Assembly (NCBI GenBank): GCA_015066955.1
Contig: SVNJ01000004.1
Location: forward strand, 1-34,706
DNA: 34,706 bases
Direction: 5' to 3'
From: Ruminococcus sp.
GTDB taxonomy: Bacteria; Bacillota; Clostridia; Oscillospirales; Ruminococcaceae
In this document: positions 25,879 through 34,565 of the stretch, one piece after another
Numbering within the stretch: the first letter of the stretch is position 1
Layout: every line of letters starts with the position of its first letter
Made by a program: the position numbers and the translations under genes
The notes under the pieces: generated by a model
What the model saw: only the letters and a program-made list of their open reading frames with translations
What the model was told of the DNA's origin: nothing
Database searches by the model: none

Positions 25879-27255
25879 ATGATTTGTAAAATCTGCGGTA
25901 ATAACATGGCTGACGACGCTAAATTCTGCACAGGCTGCGGTGCAAAAATAGAGGAGGAGCAGACAGCTCCCGTAATTGAGGAAAATGCGGCTTCGGACGA
26001 GGTTTCCGAGCCTGTTTCTGAGGAGTACACTGCCCCTTCGGAGGAAACAGTGACTTATGAGGAAACCCCCACTGAGGAATATTCTCCCGTGCAGGAAGAA
26101 TTTACACCTTATGAAGAAACGGAGCCTGAGGAAAGTGCTCCCGTAAGCCTTGAAAAAACTGTTTCAGAGGACGTATCAGCTTTGATTGAGGCTGAAAAGT
26201 CTGCCGTTTCAACGGCTGAGGAGGAAATTCCCGAACCCGAAAATATTACACCTGTAGTTGAAAATACAGCTACAGAGTCAGATAATCAGGCAGAGGAAAT
26301 GAAGGCTTCGGAGATATTTGCTCAGGAGGAGCGTATGTCTGTTGAAAGTACACCTAAAAAGCTTTCCGCAGGACGTGCAGCAGGTGCTTCTTTCGTTGCT
26401 TTGTTTGCGGTAATCTTCCTTATCGTTTTCAACCTTGTGTTTACTGCAAGAATAGGGCTGAGCGGTGATATTCTCGGCAAGTCGGCTTCATCTCTTAAGG
26501 CTGAGCAGATTCTTGACGGTGAACTCGATGGTGATGAAACTGTTGCTGAATACATATATGACAAGCTTGACGAAAAGCTTATTTCAAAGAGCGGTGCAGA
26601 GGTAAAGGACATGAGAAGCTTCCTTATTGAGGCTGATGTTGTCGGCTTCTTCTCCGAAACTCTTGAAGGCTACGCTTCCTACCTTATCAACGGCAAGGGC
26701 GATGACCCGTCAATCAGCTCTGAGGATATAGCTGAATTTATCGAGGATAACAATACCCTTTTCTATTATGAAATGGGCTGTGCTATGTCCGACAAGGACT
26801 ATGAAAAGCTTGAAAAATCTCTTGCTGACGAAGGTGTTGACGAGGCACTTTCTATAGATGAGTGGGGCAAGGAAATCGGTTTCAGCCTCAGCAATGCACA
26901 TTTTATCTTCTCCTTTATTACTATCGGAGTTTTATTTGCAATTGTTCTTGTGTTCTATATCTGGACTGCTATTATTCTTGACAGACACACAAAAAATATC
27001 ATGGGATTTTTCAGAACAATTACACTTATCGGCGGACTTGTACTGTTTATCCCGACTGTTTTATTCCTTGTTGCGGTACCGTTTGCGGCACTCAACAGCG
27101 GCAATGCAATTGTTTACATGGCATCAAAGCTTCTTCTTCCCTTTGCGGCTGTAGGTGCTTGTACAGGACTTTTTGAAATTATCGTTGCTGTAATTTTCGG
27201 AAAAATCAGAAAGCTCATTAAAAAGAGAGAGCGTAAAATGAACGGAGGCTGCTGA
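25879..27255 (+). CDS. Zinc-ribbon membrane protein with long acidic linker
   Basis: MICKICGNNMADDAKFCTGCGAKI; Glu/Pro/Thr-rich linker; TM SFVALFAVIFLIVFNLVF; extracytoplasmic region; three further TM segments. ATG 25879 preferred over 25864. Confidence 0.8.
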   Translation: MICKICGNNMADDAKFCTGCGAKIEEEQTAPVIEENAASDEVSEPVSEEYTAPSEETVTYEETPTEEYSPVQEEFTPYEETEPEESAPVSLEKTVSEDVSALIEAEKSAVSTAEEEIPEPENITPVVENTATESDNQAEEMKASEIFAQEERMSVESTPKKLSAGRAAGASFVALFAVIFLIVFNLVFTARIGLSGDILGKSASSLKAEQILDGELDGDETVAEYIYDKLDEKLISKSGAEVKDMRSFLIEADVVGFFSETLEGYASYLINGKGDDPSISSEDIAEFIEDNNTLFYYEMGCAMSDKDYEKLEKSLADEGVDEALSIDEWGKEIGFSLSNAHFIFSFITIGVLFAIVLVFYIWTAIILDRHTKNIMGFFRTITLIGGLVLFIPTVLFLVAVPFAALNSGNAIVYMASKLLLPFAAVGACTGLFEIIVAVIFGKIRKLIKKRERKMNGGC

Positions 27256-27256
27256 T

Positions 27257-29098
27257 TTGAAAAAATGTGTAAGCTGCGGCTGTGAAAATGAAGATTCAGC
27301 TGCATTCTGCAAGGAGTGCGGTGCGGAGAGCCCGAAAGAAAAGGTAAATGTCTTTCCGCAGGCAAAAGTAGTTGCAGAGGACGGCTCAATGGAGGTAGGC
27401 GGCTTCCGCTTCCGACCTGTCCCCGATGAAGAAATACGTGCTCTTGTAAATCAGAAAACACCGCTTTCGACAAAGATTATTGCAGGTGCGGTTACTGCGG
27501 CACTTGTGATAGGATTTACTGCAATGGCTGCAGCTGTAAGAGGCTCGCAGCGCCCGAATCAGCTGGACATGATTATCAGAGAGGACAAAACCGTATTCCT
27601 TTTTAACGGTGAGCGGGTGGACGGCTCTGTTGATACTGTAAGCGAATATGATTACTGCGAGGCACACGATGAAAGTGCGGCAATTTTCCATAACCTCAAA
27701 AGCGGAAAGCTTTATGCGGTAACAAAGGACGGCGTTGAGCGTATTGCAAAGGACGCCGAAGAAGCGTATATCTCCGTTTACGGCGACTATATCCTCTATA
27801 CCGACGAGGACGGCTACGGATATTCATACAACGTGAAAAAAGGCAAAAATGAGAAAATCAGCGGTGGTTTTCAGCTTGAATCAGCTGTTGTTTCTCCTGA
27901 CGGCGAAACGGTTGTTTTCAACAAATACGGTGGCGACAGTCTTTATATGTACGAGGGCGGCTACTGCGAAAAAATCGGAAGCGGTATGAAAGCTATTGCT
28001 GTTTCTGACAACGCAAAGCACCTTTATGCCGTAGAATATCTTGCTGAGCCTACCCTTCCCGAAGGCGTTGAAAAGCCCGATTCCTCTGATTATGATGAGT
28101 ATGATGACTACAAAAAGGCTTATGACGAGTACAAGGAGTATGCGGAAAAGCTTGAAGAGCAGATGGACGAGTACAGGGAGTTTGATTCTGAGGATGTCGC
28201 TCTTTACTATATCCCTGAGGCAAAAGAGGACAAGGCTGTAAAGCTTGAAAAGCACTTCAATACTATTTCAAGCGTATACCTTAACGGCGATTTCTCTGAG
28301 ATTCTGTACAGTAATACAGACGGTGAGACCTATTACAGCAAAAAGGGTAAAGACACTGAGCGTATCTCAAAAAATTCACTTACTCCTGCCTGCTGGTACA
28401 GCTCTGATATGATTGTACTGAGCAGCAAGGCGAATATGCTTGATGAAAATGGGTCGCTTCTCGGAAGGGCTTATATAGATGCCGGAGTTGAATTCGTTAT
28501 GTTTTCCTTTGGCGATGAAGAGGACAGAGAGACATACAATGAGGGCAGTGCAATATACTACGTGGACAAAAATGGTGATGTTGACAGCATTGATGATGAT
28601 ATAGACGTAACAAGCATTGAGCTTTCCGAAAACGGAAAGAAGATATACTATCTTGACAATGACAGCAAGCTTTATGTCTCCGATACCGAAACAGGCGACG
28701 ACAAAGAGCGTATAGGAAAGGATATTTTATCCTATGTTGTTGAGGACGATTTCAGCGGAGTCTATGCGGTTGACGTTGACGGAAATTTCTATTATATATC
28801 CGATGACGGCGAAAAGGAGCGTATTGACAAGCAAATAAAATATTGCTGCAATGCTCTGGGTGGAGGAGTATACTACATGGATAACGATAACAAGCTCTAT
28901 AAAGCCGAAAAAGGCGAAAAGGGTGACAGAATCGCAAAGGATGTTGAGTATATCAAAAGCGGAAATTGCTGTACGTACTATCTGAAATATGAGGACGAGG
29001 ATTCCGAATTGTTTGAGGTATATGTCTCTTATGACGGCAAGGAATTTGAGAAAGTATGCAGTGACTGTACCAAAGACGGATATATAGAGCTTTTTTAA
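27257..29098 (+). CDS. Zinc-ribbon, single-TM protein with large propeller-like extracytoplasmic domain
   Basis: KKCVSCGCENEDSAAFCKECGAES; TM IIAGAVTAALVIGFTAMAAAV; repeated blade-like segments (YGDYILYTDEDGYGYSYNVKKG, SENGKKIYYLDNDSKLYVSDTETGDDKERIGKD, GGVYYMDNDNKLYKAEKGEKGDRIAKD). TTG start. Confidence 0.75.
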   Translation: MKKCVSCGCENEDSAAFCKECGAESPKEKVNVFPQAKVVAEDGSMEVGGFRFRPVPDEEIRALVNQKTPLSTKIIAGAVTAALVIGFTAMAAAVRGSQRPNQLDMIIREDKTVFLFNGERVDGSVDTVSEYDYCEAHDESAAIFHNLKSGKLYAVTKDGVERIAKDAEEAYISVYGDYILYTDEDGYGYSYNVKKGKNEKISGGFQLESAVVSPDGETVVFNKYGGDSLYMYEGGYCEKIGSGMKAIAVSDNAKHLYAVEYLAEPTLPEGVEKPDSSDYDEYDDYKKAYDEYKEYAEKLEEQMDEYREFDSEDVALYYIPEAKEDKAVKLEKHFNTISSVYLNGDFSEILYSNTDGETYYSKKGKDTERISKNSLTPACWYSSDMIVLSSKANMLDENGSLLGRAYIDAGVEFVMFSFGDEEDRETYNEGSAIYYVDKNGDVDSIDDDIDVTSIELSENGKKIYYLDNDSKLYVSDTETGDDKERIGKDILSYVVEDDFSGVYAVDVDGNFYYISDDGEKERIDKQIKYCCNALGGGVYYMDNDNKLYKAEKGEKGDRIAKDVEYIKSGNCCTYYLKYEDEDSELFEVYVSYDGKEFEKVCSDCTKDGYIELF

Positions 29099-29116
29099 TG
29101 AAACGGGAGGTAGTGT

Positions 29117-30418
29117 ATGAGTAATGATACAAGGTATAACCGTCCCCTTAATGCCGAGCAGAAGCACCTTATGAAGAATATGACGGCTTCCGTAAAGGCA
29201 GAGGAAATCGGTGCGGTAAGCTTTGAAATGACCGATATGCTTGTGCTGACGCCGTTTTTCGACAGTCACGACATAGCCTTTTTCATGGAGGATATGTTTT
29301 CGGAACTTTATGTCGGAAGCAGCACCTTTTATGAACTGAGATGCAAGGCTGAGGACGAGGTATGTGAAAAGAAAAAGGGCAAGCCGTATACTCTTGATGA
29401 GATATACGACCGCCTTGTGAAAATCAGCAAAATAAGTCCGTCAAGCCGTGAGAAGCTGATAAAGCGTGAATGTGAGCTTTGGCAGTACTTCTGCTTTGCA
29501 AGAAAATGCGGAAGCGAGCTTTACAGTGAGGCAAGGGCGGCAGGAAAAAAGATTATTATTACAGCAGATACACCCCTTCCGAAAAATACTGTTGAAGGAA
29601 TTCTCAGAAACTGCGGCTTCGTGGGCTATGACAAGCTTTATATAACTTCAGAATGCGGACTCAGCAAAACAGGTGAGGGCAGTCTTTTTGAAAAAATTGT
29701 CAGCGAAACGGGAATACCCGCAGGAAAAATTCTTCATCTCGGCTGTTCCTTTGAATCGGACGCAGAGGCGGCTATAAACAAAGGCTTCAGGTCACTGTTT
29801 GTAACGTCATGCCGTGACAGGCTCATAAAATCGGGCAGGCTTTGCGGTTATATCCAGAAGCAGAGAATTTACGATTTCTGTACGATAAAATATCTCTCAC
29901 TGAGATGTGTTATAGGACTTTACGCTGCGTATGCCTTTGATTATCCTCACGGAAAGGTTCCCCACAGTGATTTCTGCAATGACGAATATATGCTCGGCTT
30001 TATAGCTCTCGGTCCGCTCAGTCTTTATAAGGACTATGCACCCGAAACAGGACTTAAAATGAAGCTTCTTGCCGCAATGAGCAAATCAGAAAAGCTTATG
30101 GACGGCGAAAAGGGCTTCATGATGATGCAAGACGAAATATTCGGCTCAAATCTTGAAAAATACGGCTTTGAGGGTTGTGAGCTGCCCTTTGATTATTACG
30201 CTGCACACGGTGCGGTAGGCGACAGAATGATGCTTCAGAAGCTTCTTTCTCCCGAAGATTCCGAAAAATGGTCAAATGACGTCACAGAGCCCGAAATTGC
30301 GCCCGTAGCAACAAAAGCCGTAAAAAAGGGCGGTCTTTCAAGGTTAGCCGACAGACTATTCCCTCCCGGCTCGCAGGTCAGGACAATGGTCGACGGAATC
30401 CTTCATAAATCACGATAG
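29117..30418 (+). CDS. HAD-superfamily-like protein with degenerate catalytic motifs
   Basis: VSFEMTDMLVLTPFFDSHDIAFFMEDMF, KKIIITADTPLPKNTVEGILRNCGF, GKILHLGCSFESDAEAAINKGFRSLFV follow the layout of HAD domains of the FDxFDTLLLRP / SDMYLP / HIGDN type. Confidence 0.65.
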   Translation: MSNDTRYNRPLNAEQKHLMKNMTASVKAEEIGAVSFEMTDMLVLTPFFDSHDIAFFMEDMFSELYVGSSTFYELRCKAEDEVCEKKKGKPYTLDEIYDRLVKISKISPSSREKLIKRECELWQYFCFARKCGSELYSEARAAGKKIIITADTPLPKNTVEGILRNCGFVGYDKLYITSECGLSKTGEGSLFEKIVSETGIPAGKILHLGCSFESDAEAAINKGFRSLFVTSCRDRLIKSGRLCGYIQKQRIYDFCTIKYLSLRCVIGLYAAYAFDYPHGKVPHSDFCNDEYMLGFIALGPLSLYKDYAPETGLKMKLLAAMSKSEKLMDGEKGFMMMQDEIFGSNLEKYGFEGCELPFDYYAAHGAVGDRMMLQKLLSPEDSEKWSNDVTEPEIAPVATKAVKKGGLSRLADRLFPPGSQVRTMVDGILHKSR

Positions 30419-30422
30419 ATAA

Positions 30423-30429
30423 TTCGACA
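30423..30429 (-). promoter_or_regulatory. Candidate 0A box (TGTCGAA) upstream of spo0A
   Basis: TTCGACA on + strand equals TGTCGAA on - strand, the 0A box core; about 130 nt upstream of the spo0A ATG. Confidence 0.4.
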
Positions 30430-30498
30430 ATTAAAGCGGTCGATGTCAATTTCTTCCTTTTTTCATTTCATTTTTATGTTAAAACAAAAAAACAGCTA

Positions 30499-30526
30499 TT
30501 GATAGCTGCCATTTATTTGTGATAAT
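30499..30526 (+). promoter_or_regulatory. Predicted promoter TTGATA-N16-GATAAT upstream of spo0A
   Basis: TTGATA gctgccatttatttgt GATAAT; overlaps the perfect inverted repeat CAGCTATtgATAGCTG. Confidence 0.5.
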
Positions 30527-30556
30527 ATAGAAACGTAGAAAAGAGGAGGTCTAAAA

Positions 30557-31312
30557 ATGAACAACAAAGTAAAAGTACTTATCGGTGATGATTCTGCGGA
30601 AAACGGCGTAAGCATAGCAAACAAGCTTCGTGAAAGAGGAATGTATGCTTACACAAGAAGAAAGGACTGCAATGTTATTCTTGATTCAATCAGGAACGAT
30701 CCTCCGGACGTTGCGGTGCTTGACATTTCAGCTCAGAACGGCGATGTGGTTTCAATTATGAGACGTGTACGTGAGAGCAGTGTGAGATGTCCCGTGTTTA
30801 TCGTTACTTCAGCCTACGACAATGAGTTCATTGAGCGTCAGGTTATGGAAAACGGTGCTTCACGCTTCATGTTAAAGCCTTATGACGCAGATGACCTCTG
30901 CAGTGCCATTCAGGCAACGCTCGGAGGAAAAGCCGACAGCTGCAGCGATGATATGGAAATTGTCGTTACCGACATTATCCACCAGCTTGGAGTACCGGCT
31001 CATATCAAGGGATATTATTATCTTCGAACAGCAATTATGTACTCAATCGAGGACAAGAATCTTCTTGAAAGCGTTACAAAGCTGCTTTATCCCACCGTTG
31101 CGGGAATTTACGAGACAACCTCATCGAGGGTTGAAAGAGCAATCCGCCATGCTATTGAAATTGCATGGGACAGGGGCAACGTTGATACTCTCAACTCCTT
31201 TTTCGGCTACACCGTAGATACCGGAAAGGGCAAGCCTACAAATTCGGAATTTATCGCACTGATAACCGACAAGCTCCGTCTCCGCTACAAAACAGCACTG
31301 AGAAGGGCATAA
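30557..31312 (+). CDS. spo0A: Sporulation transcription factor Spo0A
   Basis: Receiver domain ([34 protein letters not shown]) and characteristic DNA-binding domain [90 protein letters not shown]. Confidence 0.95.
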   Translation: MNNKVKVLIGDDSAENGVSIANKLRERGMYAYTRRKDCNVILDSIRNDPPDVAVLDISAQNGDVVSIMRRVRESSVRCPVFIVTSAYDNEFIERQVMENGASRFMLKPYDADDLCSAIQATLGGKADSCSDDMEIVVTDIIHQLGVPAHIKGYYYLRTAIMYSIEDKNLLESVTKLLYPTVAGIYETTSSRVERAIRHAIEIAWDRGNVDTLNSFFGYTVDTGKGKPTNSEFIALITDKLRLRYKTALRRA

Positions 31313-31486
31313 GGCAATACAGCACAAAGCCCGTCTGACGACTTTGTACGAAATCTGCTTGCATATTTTCCGCCACCTTGCACAAAAATCCCTTGACATA
31401 CGAAAGTATGCCTACGGAATTTTTATACAATCTGACGAAAAATCTGACTTCGCATCTTTCGCACAAGCTCTGTGCGGTATTGCCTT
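31311..31486. mobile_element. MITE-like imperfect palindrome (~176 bp)
   Basis: Ends AAGGCAATACAGCACAAAGC ... GCTCTGTGCGGTATTGCCTT; the arms remain alignable inward (left ttttccgccaccttgcacaaaaatccc vs reverse-complemented right tttttcgtcagattgtataaaaattcc). Confidence 0.7.
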
Positions 31487-31567
31487 AAGGCAAACACCTG
31501 TGATATTTTCCGTATTCATTCAGTATACTTATATATAATCAGACCTGTATTTATGTCGGATTTGGAT

Positions 31568-31597
31568 GCAGGGGCAGACGCTCTCGTCCGCCCGCAG
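31568..31597. repeat. Short palindromic repeat, same pattern as 1902-1928
   Basis: GCAGGGGCAGACGctctCGTCCGCCCGCAG. Confidence 0.6.
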
Positions 31598-31656
31598 TTT
31601 TTGTATGAAGCTGTCTGACGGAATATCAAAGGTCTGTTAATGAAAGGAAGATTATC

Positions 31657-32166
31657 ATGGGTTTCAAAAAGGTACAGCTTTCAGAGCTGAATTTCAATCC
31701 GTTCACGCTTATTGGTAAGCAGTGGATGCTTCTGACGGGAGGTAATAAGGAAAAGTTCAATACTATGACAGCATCGTGGGGACAGCTCGGAGTTCTCTGG
31801 AACAAGGACATTCTCACCTGCTACATCAGACCAAACAGGTACACATACGAATTCGTTGAAAACGGCGAGTACTTTACCGCATCGTTTCTCGGTGAGCAGT
31901 ACAGAGACGCACTTAAGCTTTGCGGTGCAAAGTCGGGAAGAGACTGCGACAAGGCTAAGGAAGCAGGCATTACACCTGTTGAGCTTGACGGCTGTGTCGG
32001 CTTTGATGAGGCTGATATGGTGTTTGTCTGCAGAAAGCTTTACGCAGGCGGAATCAAGGCTGATTCATTCCTTACGGATGAAGGTCTTGCAGAAAAATTC
32101 TATGGCTCAGACCCGCTTCACAAGGCTTATATTGCGGAAATTACCGCTGTTTATGTAAAGGAATAA
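31657..32166 (+). CDS. Flavin reductase family protein
   Basis: WMLLTGGNKEKFNTMTASWGQLGVLWNKDILTCYIRPNRYTYEFVENGEYFTASFL. Confidence 0.9.
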   Translation: MGFKKVQLSELNFNPFTLIGKQWMLLTGGNKEKFNTMTASWGQLGVLWNKDILTCYIRPNRYTYEFVENGEYFTASFLGEQYRDALKLCGAKSGRDCDKAKEAGITPVELDGCVGFDEADMVFVCRKLYAGGIKADSFLTDEGLAEKFYGSDPLHKAYIAEITAVYVKE

Positions 32167-32169
32167 TAT

Positions 32170-32199
32170 AAAGGGCGGACACGTACGTGTTCGCCCTTT
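32170..32199. terminator. Bidirectional terminator hairpin
   Basis: AAAGGGCGGACACGTACGTGTTCGCCCTTT, between convergent genes. Confidence 0.85.
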
Positions 32200-32204
32200 A
32201 AATA

Positions 32205-32423
32205 TTACTTCTTTCCGAAAAGTCCGCCGATTTTATCCTTGATATCGTCGAGTGAAACCTTAGCCTTAACGCCGTCAACGATTGATTCAAGCTTGTCATC
32301 GGGAAGGTCAACACCGATTACGCCCTCAACGGCCTTTACGGGATTATCCTTGAAATCCTTTGCAAAATCCTTGTCATTCTTTACCTTATCAACGAGTTCT
32401 TCAATTTTTTCTTTGATATCCAT
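32205..32423 (-). CDS. Small helical charged protein (72 aa), NHLP/Nif11-leader-like pattern
   Basis: MDIKEKIEELVDKVKNDKDFAKDFKDNPVKAVEGVIGVDLPDDKLESIVDGVKAKVSLDDIKDKIGGLFGKK; RBS ggagtaattatcATG on the minus strand; own terminator. Confidence 0.75.
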   Translation of the reverse strand: MDIKEKIEELVDKVKNDKDFAKDFKDNPVKAVEGVIGVDLPDDKLESIVDGVKAKVSLDDIKDKIGGLFGKK

Positions 32424-32542
32424 GATAATTACTCCTTATGTAAAAATATCAGTATCCATGATACTACACTGATTGTACCATAAAATCAACGAAAAATCAA
32501 TACCATTCTTGAAAATTATGACAAAAATTCCAAATATATAAT

Positions 32543-32586
32543 AAAAGCCGTACATACACCTTTAAGGTTATATGTACGGCTTTTTT
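32543..32586. terminator. Hairpin terminator downstream of the minus-strand membrane gene
   Basis: AAAAGCCGTACATA cacctttaaggtta TATGTACGGCTTTTTT. Confidence 0.8.
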
Positions 32587-32642
32587 CGACCTTATATAAA
32601 ATTTCCCGTCAGCGGAAAGGGACGCTTTTTACGCATTGATAC

Positions 32643-33170
32643 CTATATAATAGGAGGTGCGGGTTCGTTTTCCTTTTCCTTTTTAAGGCGACGCTTTTCA
32701 CGTCTTGCTTCGGCAGCCTCATAGGAGAAAAACTGCACAAGGGCAATGAAAACCGCAAGTACAACGGGTATAATTACAGGGATAACTCTTGATATGTACA
32801 TATCGCTTATGGGTGACATTGTGTATTTATCGCTCCAGCCGCTGCGGTCTGCGTGGTCTGCAAGGAGATACAGCATATACATACAAAGTGCAAATCCCGA
32901 TACTGTAAAGGACAAAGACGCTATATTCTTTTTAATGCAGGCGAGTACTCCGCCCGTTACCATAAATATTCCCGAAAGTATGAACAGAATACCGACCACT
33001 GTAAGCTTTGTGCCGTAGCTTTTGTGGTTGTAGATAAGTCCTGCACCTACCATGCATACGATAAATACCGATAAAACAACGGTAAGTATCATCATAATCC
33101 ATTTCAGCACATATATTACTGGGTGACGTTTTAACGTGCGTGAAGGGATGCTGTGTGTATTTTTTTTCAT
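32643..33170 (-). CDS. Membrane protein of unknown function with several TM segments
   Basis: 175 aa; hydrophobic segments VLKWIMMILTVVLSVFIVCMVGAGLIY, LTVVGILFILSGIFMVTGGVLACI, VIPVIIPVVLAVFIALVQFF; charged C-terminus. Confidence 0.7.
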   Translation of the reverse strand: MKKNTHSIPSRTLKRHPVIYVLKWIMMILTVVLSVFIVCMVGAGLIYNHKSYGTKLTVVGILFILSGIFMVTGGVLACIKKNIASLSFTVSGFALCMYMLYLLADHADRSGWSDKYTMSPISDMYISRVIPVIIPVVLAVFIALVQFFSYEAAEARREKRRLKKEKENEPAPPII

Positions 33171-33328
33171 ATTCTGACTCCTGAAAAATTAATGGTATGA
33201 AATAAGCCAGAGACTATAAAAAATTCTGTGACTTATTCTCTTTTATAAAAAACATCTTTCCGATAATACTATTGATGTGTCATTCATCAAACAAAATGCA
33301 GAAAACTCTTATCGAAAGGAAGGATAAA

Positions 33329-34558
33329 ATGCAAATTAAAAGAAAAATTTTAAAATCGACCGCAATGCTATTATCTGCGTCGCTCATTGGTTTATTCGCA
33401 GCAGCGGAGTATTATTCCGCAAAGCTTCCCGACACAATCACAACCGATACAGGTACAGCGGTGCATATTGCCGAATTCCCTGAAATAACCTGTGGAAGTC
33501 TTTCGGACGGTGCAGTTGCCGTTTCCGATACATTCCCTGCTTCTTCAAGGGTTACGCTCAGCCTTTTCGGTGCAATTCCCGTAAAAAATGTTGAGGTGCG
33601 TGAGGAAGAAGCCCCGACGCTTATTGCAGGCGGCACACCCTTTGGCATAAAGCTTCTTATGGAAGGCGTTATGGTGACAAAGCTTGGAGATATTGAGGAT
33701 GTAAGCGGTGATATGCGATGTCCTGCGGAAGAGGCAGGTATTGAAGTAGGCGATGTGATTCGCTTTATAGATAATGTGCCCGTTACATCAAACAGTCAGA
33801 TTCAGGAAATAATCAGCGGAAGCAGCGGACGCACTCTTAAGGTCACGATAAACCGCAGCGGAAAAGAATTCACCGCACTTCTTGACCCTGTTTTCACTAA
33901 AAGCGAGCGTTGCTGGCGAGGGGGAATGTGGGTGCGAGACAGCATTGCAGGCATCGGCACTATGACCTTTGTAAACAAGGAAACGGGTGAATTTGCGGGT
34001 CTCGGTCACCCTATATGCGATTCCGATACAGGCGAAACCGTAACCATATCAAGCGGCGAGGCTGTACCTGTTGAAATAACGGAAGCGGTAAAGGGCGAGA
34101 CTGGTATTCCCGGCGAGCTTAAAGGCAGGTTCACCTCGTCTGATACGCTCGGTATACTTGAACGCAACAACGACTGCGGAATATTCGGTACGCTTACCGA
34201 AGACGTTTACAGCAGCTGCTGTACAGACGGCGAGGAATACAAAATGGGATACTGTCAGGAAATTGAAACGGGCGAGGCATATATTCTTACAACTGTTTCG
34301 GGCAGTGTTCCCGAAAGGTATACCATAGAAATTGAAAGCATTGACTATACGGGCAAGGACTCCACGAAAAATATGATAATCCGCATAACCGACCCTGAGC
34401 TTCTTGAAAAGACAGGCGGTATAGTGCAGGGCATGAGCGGAAGCCCTATAATACAGAACAACAAGCTTATAGGTGCGGTGACACACGTATTTATAGCCGA
34501 CCCCACAAAGGGTTACGGAATATTTGCGGAGAACATGGCAGACTATCTCTGCGGATAA
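33329..34558 (+). CDS. spoIVB: SpoIVB peptidase (S55 family, PDZ domain)
   Basis: PDZ segment SPAEEAGIEVGDVIRFIDNVPVTSN-like (CPAEEAGIEVGDVIRFIDNVPVTSNSQI), GTMTFVNKETGEFAGLGHPICDSDTG (His motif), GIVQGMSGSPIIQNNKLIGAVTHVFIADPTKGYGIF (Ser motif). ATG 33329 with aaaggaagg RBS preferred over 33272. Confidence 0.94.
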   Translation: MQIKRKILKSTAMLLSASLIGLFAAAEYYSAKLPDTITTDTGTAVHIAEFPEITCGSLSDGAVAVSDTFPASSRVTLSLFGAIPVKNVEVREEEAPTLIAGGTPFGIKLLMEGVMVTKLGDIEDVSGDMRCPAEEAGIEVGDVIRFIDNVPVTSNSQIQEIISGSSGRTLKVTINRSGKEFTALLDPVFTKSERCWRGGMWVRDSIAGIGTMTFVNKETGEFAGLGHPICDSDTGETVTISSGEAVPVEITEAVKGETGIPGELKGRFTSSDTLGILERNNDCGIFGTLTEDVYSSCCTDGEEYKMGYCQEIETGEAYILTTVSGSVPERYTIEIESIDYTGKDSTKNMIIRITDPELLEKTGGIVQGMSGSPIIQNNKLIGAVTHVFIADPTKGYGIFAENMADYLCG

Positions 34559-34565
34559 TATCCTT

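Noticed and set aside
28727-29269. 180-aa minus-strand ORF
   Set aside because: Spans two well-supported plus-strand genes; no independent coding evidence.
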